Positions 8,352 through 17,420 of a DNA stretch of 64,000 nt are shown piece after piece (position 1 is the stretch's first letter; every line of letters begins with the position of its first letter). Made by a program: the position numbers and the translations under genes. Source of the stretch: Martelella lutilitoris (GTDB lineage Bacteria > Pseudomonadota > Alphaproteobacteria > Rhizobiales > Rhizobiaceae); contig NZ_VCLB01000004.1 of assembly GCF_005924265.1 (NCBI RefSeq), forward strand, positions 359,784-423,783, written 5' to 3'. The notes beneath the pieces were generated by a model. That model did no database searches. It saw only the letters and a list, made by a program, of their open reading frames with translations, and was not told where the DNA came from.

Positions 8352-9338
8352 ATGAAACTTGCAACCATCAACCATCAGGGAAAGCCTGTTCTTGCCATCA
8401 GAAAGGGCGATGCGACCGTTCTTCTGGAAGAGCTTTACGAAAGCGCCGGGCTTGGGTCCGCGCCTGCGGACATGAACGGCTTCATCAAAGGCGGCGCGGC
8501 GGAAATCGCCCGGGCGCGTGAAGCGCTCAAGAAGGGAGAAGCGACCCCGCTTGACGAGGCTTCGCTCGATTGGCTGCCGCCGCAGCCCCGGCCCTCCAAG
8601 ATCCTCGGCGTCGCCTTCAACAATATGGGCATCCGCAAGTCCGCCCATCGCGATCCGGGCGTGCCGAACTTTTTCCTGAAGGCGCCCTCCTGCCTGACCG
8701 GCCACAACAAGCCGATCATCATGGAAGACTATTACGGCGAGACCATCCCCGAACTGGAACTTGCCGCCGTCATCGGCAAACGCTGCAGCAGGATATCGGT
8801 CGAGGAGGCGAAGGACGCGATCTTCGGCTTCACCATCATCAATGACGTCACCTCCCACGGCATGAAGTTCGGCATGGATTCGATCGCGACGACGCGCGAG
8901 CCCGATCTTCTCAGGCCCCATCATCTTGCCTGGCGCAACCGGCATGGCGAGGACGACCGCGATGTCTATTTCGTCTACCACACCCGCTCCAAGGCCTCCG
9001 ATACATTCGGGCCGATGGGCCCCTTCATCACCACGACCGACGAAGTTGAAAACCCGGACGCGCTTGAGGTGAAGGGCTGGCTCAACGGAGAGCCCTTCGC
9101 CGTCGACAGCACGGCAAGCTACCGCTTCAAGGTCGCCGAGGTCATCGCGGAAGCCAGCCGCTTCTTCACCCTGGAACCCGGCGATGTCTTCTGCTTCGGC
9201 ACATCGGCGAAGGGCGTCGGCAATTTTCCGAATGGCCACCGCTCGGTAAACATGCACAAACTGTCCGGTACAATCGATATCGAGATCGAAGGGCTCGGCA
9301 GATTGTCCAACCCGGTTGTCCATAACTGGGAAGACTGA
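8352..9338 (+). CDS. Fumarylacetoacetate hydrolase (FAH) family protein
   Basis: 328 residues with a short N-terminal domain and a FAH catalytic domain at about 85-320. The metal-site acidic residues of the family are visible in ELELAAVIGKRC and in FGFTIINDVTSHGMK, and the late motif GDVFCFGTSAKGVG matches the GDxIxTGTPxGVG region. FAH-fold enzymes cleave C-C bonds of acylpyruvates, decarboxylate or dehydrate 2-keto acids; AraD1-type sugar-acid dehydratases are the nearest alternative. AGGAGACC precedes the ATG. Lies between the DUF6282 hydrolase and an oxidoreductase, so it probably acts on a 2-oxo acid intermediate. Confidence 0.85.
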   Translation: MKLATINHQGKPVLAIRKGDATVLLEELYESAGLGSAPADMNGFIKGGAAEIARAREALKKGEATPLDEASLDWLPPQPRPSKILGVAFNNMGIRKSAHRDPGVPNFFLKAPSCLTGHNKPIIMEDYYGETIPELELAAVIGKRCSRISVEEAKDAIFGFTIINDVTSHGMKFGMDSIATTREPDLLRPHHLAWRNRHGEDDRDVYFVYHTRSKASDTFGPMGPFITTTDEVENPDALEVKGWLNGEPFAVDSTASYRFKVAEVIAEASRFFTLEPGDVFCFGTSAKGVGNFPNGHRSVNMHKLSGTIDIEIEGLGRLSNPVVHNWED

Positions 9339-9400
9339 CGAGCGGAGGAGACCGGGCATTGAGCGGCGGCTCAACGGCCATAAGGGGGGAAGCGGACACA

Positions 9401-10423
9401 ATGCGTGTAGTGGAATTCAACGGCGCGGGCGGACCGGACGTGCTCGACATCGTCGAACGCCCCATCCCCGCGCCCGGAGCGGGCGAAGTTCGGATCCGGG
9501 TTTACGCGGCAGGCGTGAACCGGCCGGATATCCAGCAAAGGCGAGGGCTCTATCCTCCGCCCCCGGACGCCTCCCCGATCCCCGGCCTTGATGTCTCGGG
9601 CATTGTCGACGCGGTTGGCCCGGCCGTGACAGGGCTCTGTGCCGGCGATGCCGTCTGCGCGCTGACCAATGGGGGCGGTTACGCCGAATATTGCGTCGTG
9701 CCTGCGCTCCAATGCATGCCGGTTCCGCGCGGGCTGAGCTTTGTCGAAGCCGCATCGCTGCCGGAAGTCTATTTTACCGCCTGGAACAACATCATCTGGC
9801 TTGGACGGCTTGGCGAAGGCGAGAGCCTGCTTGTGCAGGGCGGCACCAGCGGGGTTGGCATGGCCGCAATCCAGATCGCCCGCAAGCTGCGCAACGCCGA
9901 GGTTTTCGCGACAGCCGGGACAGACGAGAAGTTGTCCGTTTGTCTTCAGACGGGCGCGCACCATGCCGTCAGCTACAAGGGTGCCTGGGACGACGAACTG
10001 AGGGCGCTCACCGACGGGTTCGACGTGATCCTCGATGCGCAGGCCGGACCTTACACGCAACGGCAACTCGACCTTCTGAGACCGGACGGGCGGCTTGTCT
10101 TCATCGCCAGTCATCTCGGCGAGACGGCCGAGGTCAATGTCCGCCAGATCGTCCGGCGCAGACTGACGCTGACCGGCTCGACCCTTCGCCCGCGCCCGCC
10201 CGCCTACAAGGGCCGGATCGCCGCCGAGCTCGTTCGCGATGTCTGGCCGCTTCTGGAAACGGGTGAAATGACAACCCGCATCCATCAGGTCTTCGCCTTT
10301 GGCGACGTCAGGTCCGCCCATCGGTTGATGGATGAAAACAGGCAGATTGGCAAAGTGGTTCTGGCCGTCAATGCCGAATGCGCTGAAACCATCGGGCGTG
10401 CCCGCAACAAGGAAAAACACTGA
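9401..10423 (+). CDS. Quinone oxidoreductase-like MDR dehydrogenase/reductase
   Basis: 340 residues, zinc-independent medium-chain reductase of the QOR/PIG3 type. GVNRPDIQQRRGLYPPPP is the family's N-terminal signature, GLDVSGIVDAVG follows, and the NADPH-binding loop is VQGGTSGVGMAAIQIA. The Cys ligands of zinc alcohol dehydrogenases are absent. Start chosen at ATG 9401 after AGGGGGGAAG; an in-frame TTG at 9359 is less likely. Stop overlaps the next start (TGATG), indicating translational coupling with the MaoC gene. Likely reduces an enone or enoyl intermediate. Confidence 0.85.
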   Translation: MRVVEFNGAGGPDVLDIVERPIPAPGAGEVRIRVYAAGVNRPDIQQRRGLYPPPPDASPIPGLDVSGIVDAVGPAVTGLCAGDAVCALTNGGGYAEYCVVPALQCMPVPRGLSFVEAASLPEVYFTAWNNIIWLGRLGEGESLLVQGGTSGVGMAAIQIARKLRNAEVFATAGTDEKLSVCLQTGAHHAVSYKGAWDDELRALTDGFDVILDAQAGPYTQRQLDLLRPDGRLVFIASHLGETAEVNVRQIVRRRLTLTGSTLRPRPPAYKGRIAAELVRDVWPLLETGEMTTRIHQVFAFGDVRSAHRLMDENRQIGKVVLAVNAECAETIGRARNKEKH

Positions 10424-10896
10424 TGCTGATCGTTGACCACGCCCGTGATCTCGCTGCCCACGAAGGCCAATTGCTCGGCCGCTCGGCCTGGATGACCGTG
10501 ACGCAGGAAGCGATCGACGATTATGCCCGGCTGACGGGCGATGATCACTGGATCCATGTGGATGTGGAGCGCGCCGCGCGCGAGATGCCCGGCGGCAAGA
10601 CCATTGCCCACGGCCTTTTCATCATATCGCTACAGCCGGCGCTCCAGCGCGAGATCTATCAGATCAGGGCGCGCGGCCGTGGCTTGAACTACGGCTACGA
10701 CCGGATGCGCTTCATCGCGCCCGTTCCGGTGGAAAGCCGTATCCGGCTCGCCCTGACGCTTGTCGCCGCCGAGCCGCATGCGCTGGGAACGCGGATCGTC
10801 AACGACGCCGTGATCGAGCTGGAGGGCTCCCAAAAGCCCGCCATCGCCACCCGCCATATCGTGCTCATCGAAAACGAGCCGGGAGATAACCGATGA
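10423..10896 (+). CDS. MaoC-like hydratase/dehydratase
   Basis: 157 residues, hot-dog fold. The hydratase 2 motif is complete: TGDDHWIHVDVERA followed by PGGKTIAHGLF, with the catalytic Asp and His. These enzymes add water across enoyl-CoA (R-specific) or related double bonds. It overlaps both neighbours by a few bases (start in the oxidoreductase stop, stop in the ligase start), so the three are one tightly coupled unit. The adjacent CoA ligase supports a CoA-thioester substrate. Confidence 0.85.
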   Translation: MLIVDHARDLAAHEGQLLGRSAWMTVTQEAIDDYARLTGDDHWIHVDVERAAREMPGGKTIAHGLFIISLQPALQREIYQIRARGRGLNYGYDRMRFIAPVPVESRIRLALTLVAAEPHALGTRIVNDAVIELEGSQKPAIATRHIVLIENEPGDNR

Positions 10897-12437
10897 ACGA
10901 GGCCTCTCGGCCGGCCGCGAACCAGGAAGGCGGACTCGTTGCCGCTATCCTGCGCCACGGGCTTGAGCATCCGGACGCGCCGGCGCTGACCTGCAATGGC
11001 GAGACGATGAGCCGGGCAGAACTCCGCAGCGCCGTGCTGGCCGCGGCGGGCGCGATCGCGCAACATTGTGACGGCGCGGTCGGGCGGATCGCGGTTCTTG
11101 GAACGGCCGGCCTGGGGCTTACGGCAGCCTATCTTGGCATCATCGCGGCCGGCGGTTGCGCCGTGCCCCTGCCCGCCTCGGCACACCGCGAGGCGCTTGC
11201 CGGCATGCTGAAAGACTGCGACCCCGCGTTGATTTTCGTGCAGGACGGCTATGGGGACCTGCTGCCGGCCGATCTGGCCGCGCGCATCGTCCAGCTTGAG
11301 GCGCCCCCGGCAGGCGGCGTGCCGCAGAATTTTCTTGCCGGAACAGAGCCGTTCAGCGCTCCGGTGGTTCCTTTGCCCGAAGCGCCGTTCAACATCATCT
11401 ACTCCTCCGGCACCACTGGCCGGGCCAAGGGCATCGTTCACGCTCACGCCATGCGGTACCGGCAGGCGGCGCGGACGCTTTTCGGGCTTGGCCCCGAAAG
11501 CACGATGCTTCTGGCGACGCCGCTTTATTCCAACACCACGCTGATGCCCTTGCTTTCGGCGCTGTTCCACGCAAGCCATGTCGTGCTGATGCCAAAATTC
11601 GATGCTGAAGCCTATCTGGCGCTTGCGGAGCAATATCGCGCTACCCACACCATGCTGGTGCCGGTCCAGTATCAGCGCATTCTGGCGGCGGAAGGTTTCG
11701 GCAGGCGCGACCTGTCGTCCTTCAAGGTCAAGCAATGCACCGGCGCGCCGCTTCCGGCCGCTGCTAAACGCGCCATCATCGAACAATGGCCGGGCGACTT
11801 CTTCGAGGTCTACGGCCTGACGGAAGGTGGTTGCACCTGTATTCTTGATGCCGCGCGCCACCCCGAAAAGGCGCATACCGTGGGCAAGCCGGCAGCGGGC
11901 AACATCATCCGCATCATCGACGACGACGGCAAGGACGTTGCGCCCGGCGAGCGCGGCGAGGTTGTCGGCCGCTCGGCGATGATGATGTCGGGCTATTTTC
12001 GCAATGAGGAGGCAAACCGCGCCTTCTACTGGCGCGATACCGAGGGCCGGCTTTTTCACCGCACCGGCGATATCGGCATGTTCGACGAGGACGGATTTCT
12101 CGTCCTGCTGGACCGCAAGAAGGACATGATCATCTCGGGCGGATTCAATATCTACGCCTCTGACCTGGAGGAAAAACTGCTCGCCCATCCCGATGTCATC
12201 GAGGCCGCCGTGATTGCGGTCCCGAGTGAGAAATGGGGCGAGACGCCGTTTGGCTTCGTGGCCGTAAAGCCGGACGCGAGGATCGAACCGGAGGCGCTGC
12301 GCGACTGGGTCAATGCCCGGCTGGGGCGCATGCAGAAAATCTCGGCGGTCGAGTTCCGCGAAACGCTTCCGCGCAACAGCGGCGGCAAGGTGCTGAAGCA
12401 GGAACTGCGCCAACCCTTCTGGGAGAAGACGGCATGA
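10893..12437 (+). CDS. Acyl-CoA synthetase (AMP-forming)
   Basis: 514 residues, ANL superfamily. Visible motifs: AMP-binding YSSGTTGRAKGIVHAH, YGLTEGG, the hinge motif DRKKDMIISGGFNIYASDLE, and the C-terminal catalytic Lys in NSGGKVLKQELR. Activates a carboxylic acid to its CoA thioester with ATP. The start overlaps the MaoC stop (ATGA) and its own stop overlaps the SDR start, so it is mid-operon. Carboxylate specificity cannot be read; 4-coumarate/benzoate-ligase-like enzymes share this layout. Confidence 0.9.
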   Translation: MNEASRPAANQEGGLVAAILRHGLEHPDAPALTCNGETMSRAELRSAVLAAAGAIAQHCDGAVGRIAVLGTAGLGLTAAYLGIIAAGGCAVPLPASAHREALAGMLKDCDPALIFVQDGYGDLLPADLAARIVQLEAPPAGGVPQNFLAGTEPFSAPVVPLPEAPFNIIYSSGTTGRAKGIVHAHAMRYRQAARTLFGLGPESTMLLATPLYSNTTLMPLLSALFHASHVVLMPKFDAEAYLALAEQYRATHTMLVPVQYQRILAAEGFGRRDLSSFKVKQCTGAPLPAAAKRAIIEQWPGDFFEVYGLTEGGCTCILDAARHPEKAHTVGKPAAGNIIRIIDDDGKDVAPGERGEVVGRSAMMMSGYFRNEEANRAFYWRDTEGRLFHRTGDIGMFDEDGFLVLLDRKKDMIISGGFNIYASDLEEKLLAHPDVIEAAVIAVPSEKWGETPFGFVAVKPDARIEPEALRDWVNARLGRMQKISAVEFRETLPRNSGGKVLKQELRQPFWEKTA

Positions 12438-13189
12438 GCGAACAGGCCCCTCCCTTAAGCGGACGCATCGCCGTGGTCACGGGTGCGACAAGCGGCATCG
12501 GCCGCGCCTCGGCGATCCGGCTCGCCGACCTCGGCGCCACCATCGTCGCCGGCTATCACCGCCGAAGCGCGGCTGCCGAAGACCTTGTCGCATCGCTTCC
12601 CGGCGGAAATCACATAGCCTTACGGATCGCGCTTGAGGCAAGCGACAGCATCGCCGAGGCCGCACGGGCGGTCGAAGAGAGATTCGGCCGGGTGGACATT
12701 CTGGTCAATAATGGCGGCGCGACGGAAGCCGTGCCGGCCAATGATCTCGACGGCCTGACTGACGACATCTTCGACAGGATCACGCAGGTCAACCTGCGCG
12801 GCCCCTTTGCCATGATCCGCGCCTTTCGCCCGCTTCTCGCGCGCGGGCGGGATGCCGTTGTGGTCAACATCTCCTCGATCGCCGCGCGCACCGGCGTTGG
12901 CTCCAATCTTGCCTATTGCGCGGCGAAGGCCGGGCTCGATGCATTGACGATCGGGCTTGCGAAAGCGCTTGCGCCGGATATCAGGGTGTTTTCCATATCA
13001 CCCGCCGGCGTTGATACCGATTTCGTGCCGGGACGTCCGCGCGCGCGGCTGGAGGCGGCGGCCACGCAGACTCCGCTTGCCAAGATCACCAGCGCCGACG
13101 ATGTGGCGCGCGCCGTCATTGCCTGCGTCACGCTCATGACCAGCTCGACGGGCATCGTCATCCCGGTTGACGAAGGGCGGCACCTTTAG
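12434..13189 (+). CDS. Short-chain dehydrogenase/reductase (SDR)
   Basis: 251 residues. Rossmann motif VTGATSGIG near the N-terminus, structural NNGG (usual NNAG), catalytic Ser in NISSIAARTG and YxxxK in YCAAKAG; all catalytic residues present, so an active NAD(P)-dependent oxidoreductase is expected. Start at 12434 overlaps the ligase stop; upstream in-frame codons lie inside the ligase gene. With the MaoC hydratase it could carry out the hydration/oxidation steps of a beta-oxidation-like sequence. Ends 21 bp from the convergent second MaoC gene. Confidence 0.9.
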   Translation: MSEQAPPLSGRIAVVTGATSGIGRASAIRLADLGATIVAGYHRRSAAAEDLVASLPGGNHIALRIALEASDSIAEAARAVEERFGRVDILVNNGGATEAVPANDLDGLTDDIFDRITQVNLRGPFAMIRAFRPLLARGRDAVVVNISSIAARTGVGSNLAYCAAKAGLDALTIGLAKALAPDIRVFSISPAGVDTDFVPGRPRARLEAAATQTPLAKITSADDVARAVIACVTLMTSSTGIVIPVDEGRHL

Positions 13190-13210
13190 GGCCCTGCCCC
13201 GAAGCGTCCC

Positions 13211-13663
13211 CTATTCTGCCCGGGGCCTGCAGGGCACCTGTCCGAGCGCGATCATCATCATCACTGCCTCGCCGTCCTGGTTGGTCATCGTCACCTCGGT
13301 CTTGATGATGCCGAATTCCGGTCGCCGCTGGTGCGGCTCCGTCGCAATCACCTTGCGCGTCGTGATCAGCCTGTCGCCCGGACGCACCGGCCGACGCCAG
13401 CGCAATTGCTCGATGCCGAGGCCGACCATCGGCGTTTCGCCATAGCCGCCCGCTTCCACGAAGAGCCGCATGGAAAGCGCCGCGACCTGCCATCCGCTGG
13501 CGATGAGGCCGCCGAAGCGCCCTTCCGCAGCCTTTTCGGGATCGACATGCATGGGCTGCGGATCATACTCGCGGGCATAGCGGATGATCTCATCCTCAGA
13601 CAAGGTGATAGTTCTGCTTGTCCATGTCTCGCCAATGGCAAAGTCTTCGAAATAGCGCCGCAT
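13211..13663 (-). CDS. Second MaoC-like dehydratase
   Basis: 150 residues with YDPQPMHVDPEKA and FGGLIASGWQVAAL, the hydratase motif of the MaoC family in the form usual for acyl dehydratases of acid catabolism. GGAGAAACG precedes the ATG. It is the only minus-strand gene inside the plus-strand catabolic block; its promoter gap (13664-13832) is shared with the aldehyde dehydrogenase gene and holds the clearest IclR operator, so it is likely co-regulated despite its orientation. Confidence 0.85.
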   Translation of the reverse strand: MRRYFEDFAIGETWTSRTITLSEDEIIRYAREYDPQPMHVDPEKAAEGRFGGLIASGWQVAALSMRLFVEAGGYGETPMVGLGIEQLRWRRPVRPGDRLITTRKVIATEPHQRRPEFGIIKTEVTMTNQDGEAVMMMIALGQVPCRPRAE

Positions 13664-13741
13664 CGTTTCTCCGGTCTCCGGTCGTGTTTCCCGGTGGTTT
13701 TAGCGCCAGGTCGTCCTTTCGGCAAAATGGCGGGGCACGCG

Positions 13742-13756
13742 TTCCGCAATGCGAAA
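13742..13756. promoter_or_regulatory. Putative IclR operator, site 2
   Basis: TTCCG-CAATG-CGAAA inside the near-palindrome GTTCCGCAATGCGAAAC (13741-13757), in the divergent gap between the second MaoC gene (79 bp) and the aldehyde dehydrogenase gene (77 bp). Best palindrome of the five full matches. Confidence 0.65.
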
Positions 13757-13832
13757 CGAACGACCGGGTGGATTGCGGCGCGCCGGCTGCCGGATAGAGT
13801 TGCAACGCTTCGCGGAGGAGAAAGGCGGCAGG

Positions 13833-15260
13833 ATGGACGCTCTGGAGTTCTACATCGACGGGACATGGCGACGACCGGTGACCCCCAGCACGATACCGAT
13901 CATCAACCCCGCCATCGAGCGGGAAATCGGCAGTGTCAATCTGGGCAGCGCCGATGATGTCGACGCGGCGGTCAGGGCAGCGCGGCGCGCCTTTGCGCCG
14001 TGGTCGCAGACCGACCGCGCGGAACGGCTTGCAATTCTCGGCCGCATCGTCGAGGGATTCCGGGCGCGCCTGCCCGAGCTTGCCCGGCTGATGACCATGG
14101 AAATGGGCGTGCCGATAACCTTCTCGATCGAACGTCAGGCCACGGTCGCGCTCTTCCACTTCGAGGAGGTTATCCGGGTCCTGCGCGACTACCCGTTCGA
14201 CCGCCGGGAAGAGACCGGCATTGTCCGCAGGGAACCGATCGGCGTCTGCGGTCTGATCACGCCCTGGAACTGGCCGCTCAATCAGATCGCCTCCAAGGTC
14301 GCCCCGGCAATTGCGACCGGCTGCACCATGGTGCTGAAGCCCAGCGAGATCGCCCCGCTCAGCGCCACGGCGCTTGCCGAAATCATCGATGACGCCGGAC
14401 TGCCCGCCGGCGTCTTCAATCTCGTCCACGGCGACGGACCGACCGTCGGAGAGGCAATCGCCCGCCACCCGGATGTCGACATGGTCTCGATCACCGGCTC
14501 GACCAATGCCGGCATCCGCGTCGCCGAGCTGGCCGCGAAAACGATCAAGCGCGTCGCGCAGGAGCTTGGCGGCAAATCGGCCAACATCATCCTGCCGGAC
14601 GCCGATATTCCGGCAGCGGTGAAGGCGGGCGTGCATGCCTGCAACACCAATGGCGGACAGAACTGCCAGTCGCCGACCCGCATGCTGGTGCCGCGCCGGC
14701 ATCGCGCTGAGGCCATCGCCGCCGCCTGCGAAGCAATATCAACCATCAGGCTCGGCGATCCGATGGACCCCAAAACGACGATGGGGCCGCTCGTGAGCCA
14801 GGCCCAGTTCGACAAGGTTCAGGCGCTGATCGCCTCCGGCATCGAGGAAGGCGCGACGCTTGTGGCCGGCGGGCCCGGGCGACCGGCCGAATGCAATGCC
14901 GGCTATTTCGTCCGGCCGACCGTGTTCGCCGATGTCACGCCGGCGATGCGCATCGCGCGCGAGGAGATCTTCGGGCCTGTGCTTTCGATAATGTTTTATG
15001 ACAGCGAGGACGAAGCCGTCGAGATTGCCAATGACACGCCTTTCGGCCTTGCCGGTTTCGTCCAATCGAAAGACCTTGACCATGCACGTGTGGTTGCCAA
15101 CCGAATCCGCGCCGGCCGCGTCTATCTCAACGGCGCGCCGTTTGACCGCAGCCTGCCGTTCGGCGGATATAAACAGTCGGGCAATGGCCGCGAGTTCGGC
15201 CTGTTCGGTTTCGAGGAATATCTGGAGGTCAAGGCGATCCTTGGCTATCCGGCCGCCTGA
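13833..15260 (+). CDS. Aldehyde dehydrogenase (NAD(P)+)
   Basis: 475 residues, full length for the ALDH superfamily. Catalytic Glu in QELGGKSANIIL, catalytic Cys in NGGQNCQSPTR, cofactor-binding ITPWNWPLNQIASKVAPA, and the late motif EEIFGPVLS. Oxidises an aldehyde to the acid. ATG 13833 follows a GGAGGAGAAAGG stretch; the frame is open upstream to 13749 but that part overlaps the promoter/operator and lacks a family match. Followed after 35 bp by the SnoaL-like gene. Confidence 0.9.
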   Translation: MDALEFYIDGTWRRPVTPSTIPIINPAIEREIGSVNLGSADDVDAAVRAARRAFAPWSQTDRAERLAILGRIVEGFRARLPELARLMTMEMGVPITFSIERQATVALFHFEEVIRVLRDYPFDRREETGIVRREPIGVCGLITPWNWPLNQIASKVAPAIATGCTMVLKPSEIAPLSATALAEIIDDAGLPAGVFNLVHGDGPTVGEAIARHPDVDMVSITGSTNAGIRVAELAAKTIKRVAQELGGKSANIILPDADIPAAVKAGVHACNTNGGQNCQSPTRMLVPRRHRAEAIAAACEAISTIRLGDPMDPKTTMGPLVSQAQFDKVQALIASGIEEGATLVAGGPGRPAECNAGYFVRPTVFADVTPAMRIAREEIFGPVLSIMFYDSEDEAVEIANDTPFGLAGFVQSKDLDHARVVANRIRAGRVYLNGAPFDRSLPFGGYKQSGNGREFGLFGFEEYLEVKAILGYPAA

Positions 15261-15295
15261 GGGGGCGGCCATTCACAATGCGAGGGAGGGGATCC

Positions 15296-15919
15296 ATGCA
15301 GCCAGACACCAACAAACGCCTGATGGCGATGCTCGACCGCGAGGAGCTCTACGACCTTGCACGCCGCGAGCGGTTTGCCCGCGACCAGCGCCGCTTCGAG
15401 GTGATGCGGGACTGCTTTCACGACGACGCCTATGTGCGCACCAGCTGGTATGACGGCCATGGCGGGGACGCCTATGTCGAGGCCACGCGCAAGTTCATGG
15501 AAAAGGTCGGCAACGGCAAGCACTGGGTGTTTCCGGCCTTTGCCCAGGTGAAAGGCGACAGGGCCACAATCGAGAGCCCGGCCATGATCTTCAACCGGGC
15601 GACGCTCGGCGATGTCCAGATCGATTTTCACGTCTTCTGCCGCTACTTCTCCCGCGCGTTTCGTCAGGACGGAACCTGGAAACTCTCAAGCTTCGAGGTG
15701 CTGTTCGAACGGGATATCCTGCGCGCGGTCAATCCGGACGAGACGCCGCCCATCGACTGGGACAAACTGCGGGCGTTCAGGCCATCCTATTGTTTCCTCT
15801 CCTATCTTCAGGCGAGCCGCGGCATCGACGTCAACCAGAACCTCCTCGGCGACGACCGACCGGATGAACTCGCCGCCTTCCATGAAGGCGAAGAGCAATG
15901 GCTCGCGGGCCTGGGTTGA
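15296..15919 (+). CDS. SnoaL-like / NTF2-fold protein
   Basis: 207 residues. N-terminal LDREELYDLARRERFARDQRRFEVMRD-type helix and the following beta-rich segment fit the NTF2/SnoaL-like cone fold also used by small ring-hydroxylating dioxygenase subunits. No dioxygenase alpha subunit is present in the window, so an isomerase, dehydratase or binding role is more likely. GAGGGAGGGG precedes ATG 15296; the ATG 18 bp upstream is less well placed. Exact function not recognised. Confidence 0.7.
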   Translation: MQPDTNKRLMAMLDREELYDLARRERFARDQRRFEVMRDCFHDDAYVRTSWYDGHGGDAYVEATRKFMEKVGNGKHWVFPAFAQVKGDRATIESPAMIFNRATLGDVQIDFHVFCRYFSRAFRQDGTWKLSSFEVLFERDILRAVNPDETPPIDWDKLRAFRPSYCFLSYLQASRGIDVNQNLLGDDRPDELAAFHEGEEQWLAGLG

Positions 15920-16271
15920 TTGCCGTCGCTTGGAAAGGTCTTGAGGGTCGCCCGGAGCTTCTTTGCCGACAGGCTGCGACCGACGCCGAAGCTGAAAGCG
16001 GTGCGGGTCTTGCGAAAACCTTATTCCGCCAAGCGAAACGCAGACCCTTTGAAATATGTACAACCCGGCATTGGCCTTAGATTCGCAGACAGAGGAGACT
16101 TGCCGGCATGCCGGATCGTCGGGAAGGCGAGGCACACCGGAGACCATGCGCATTTCAACATCGGCTGAGGAAGATCTTATCAGCCCTGGACCGGCCGGGA
16201 TAGTCAGGGCGGGATAGTCAGGCAGGGCGAATACGCTGCCGAAAGCCGTTAAACACAGAGGAGGACATTCA
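15920..16271. other. Intergenic region before the TRAP transporter
   Basis: 352 bp holding putative IclR operator site 3 (16024-16038) and a short direct repeat GGGATAGTCAGG (16197-16208 and 16211-16222). No gene was recognised. The transporter promoter should lie here. Confidence 0.6.
16024..16038. promoter_or_regulatory. Putative IclR operator, site 3
   Basis: TTCCG-CCAAG-CGAAA, exact at all ten fixed positions of the cluster motif, 234 bp upstream of the TAXI binding-protein gene. Confidence 0.6.
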
Positions 16272-17414
16272 ATGAAAAAACTTGCAAGCATCGCGCTCGG
16301 CGCCATTTGCCTTTTCGCCGGAGGGGCGATTGCAAAGGATGACGCCGTCACCCTGCCGAAAACGCTGGTATGGACGAGCTTCGACACCGGCAGCCTCGGC
16401 TACAACCAATCGATTGCCGTCGGCAAGGCGCTGGAGGATGCCTATGGCATCTCGCTTCGGGTGTTGCCGGCCAGCACGGATCTCTCGCGCATTGCGCCAG
16501 CCCGGGAAGGCCGCGTGCCCTTCGCGCTTGCCGGAAGCGACGCCTTCTATGCCTTTGAAGGCGTCCTGAGCTATGCAACGCCCGATCTCGGCCCCCAGAA
16601 GCTGACGGCCGTGATCCTTGCCGGCGCGGATAACGGCGTCGCCATGGGCGTCGCCGACAATCAGGATATAAACAGCATCGCGGACCTGAAGGGCAAAAAG
16701 GTGGGCTGGGTGGTCAGTTCGCCGTCGCTGCAGTCCAATGTCCGGGCGTTCCTCGCCTTCGGCGGCCTGACCGTCGATGATGTCGAGCTTGTCGATCAGC
16801 CGAGCTATGGCGGCGCATGGCAGGCTTTCACCAATGGCCAGATCGACGCGATGACGGCAGTCACCAGCGGCAGCGGCGTGCTTGAGCAGGCCGCCGCCTC
16901 GCCGCAGGGCCTGAAATGGCTGGCGCTGCCCTTTTCCGATACCGAAGGCTGGAACCGCCTCCAGGCCGTCAACCCGCATTTCGGTCAACGCAAGGCGACC
17001 GTCGGCATCGATATCGACGCGGAGCATCCGCTGGAATGCGCGGGCGTCCCCTACCCGGCGCTGATCACCTACACCGCCTCGCCCGATCTCGTCTACAATG
17101 TGACCAAGGCGATCGACCTGCAGGCGCCGGTCTACAGCAAGATGCAGTCCGGCACATCGGGCTGGGCGGCGAAGTCCGAAGTCTTCGACTGGGTCGTGCC
17201 GTTCAACGACGCCGCAATCAGGTATTACAAGGAGGTTGGCTTGTGGTCGGAAGAAGACCAGAAGCACAATGACGACCTTGTTGCCCGCGCGAAGGTTCTC
17301 CAGGAAGCCTGGGCCAAGATGGACGGAGAGCGCGGCGATGATTTCGCCGAAAAATGGATGAAGGTGCGCGCCGATATGCTCGAAGCCGCCGGTTTCCCGG
17401 CCTATTTCCGGTAA
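16272..17414 (+). CDS. TAXI-family TRAP transporter substrate-binding protein
   Basis: 380 residues. Sec signal peptide (MKKLASIALGAICLFAGGAIA) then a periplasmic binding fold with the TAXI-type features of TRAP systems: an early Tyr/Ser-rich loop (TGSLGYNQSIAVGKAL) and WVVSSPSLQSNVRAFL. Delivers a carboxylate-type solute to the fused permease that starts 6 bp after its stop. GAGGAGGAC precedes the ATG. Position behind the catabolic operon and behind an IclR-type site suggests it imports that pathway's substrate. Confidence 0.85.
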   Translation: MKKLASIALGAICLFAGGAIAKDDAVTLPKTLVWTSFDTGSLGYNQSIAVGKALEDAYGISLRVLPASTDLSRIAPAREGRVPFALAGSDAFYAFEGVLSYATPDLGPQKLTAVILAGADNGVAMGVADNQDINSIADLKGKKVGWVVSSPSLQSNVRAFLAFGGLTVDDVELVDQPSYGGAWQAFTNGQIDAMTAVTSGSGVLEQAAASPQGLKWLALPFSDTEGWNRLQAVNPHFGQRKATVGIDIDAEHPLECAGVPYPALITYTASPDLVYNVTKAIDLQAPVYSKMQSGTSGWAAKSEVFDWVVPFNDAAIRYYKEVGLWSEEDQKHNDDLVARAKVLQEAWAKMDGERGDDFAEKWMKVRADMLEAAGFPAYFR

Positions 17415-17420
17415 ACCGAC

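Noticed and set aside
10695..12413. 572-residue minus-strand frame opposite the acyl-CoA ligase
   Set aside because: The plus strand has all ANL motifs; the minus product is Arg/His-rich without motifs.
16197..16222. Direct repeat GGGATAGTCAGG as a regulator site
   Set aside because: Only two short copies, not found elsewhere near promoters; could be slippage.
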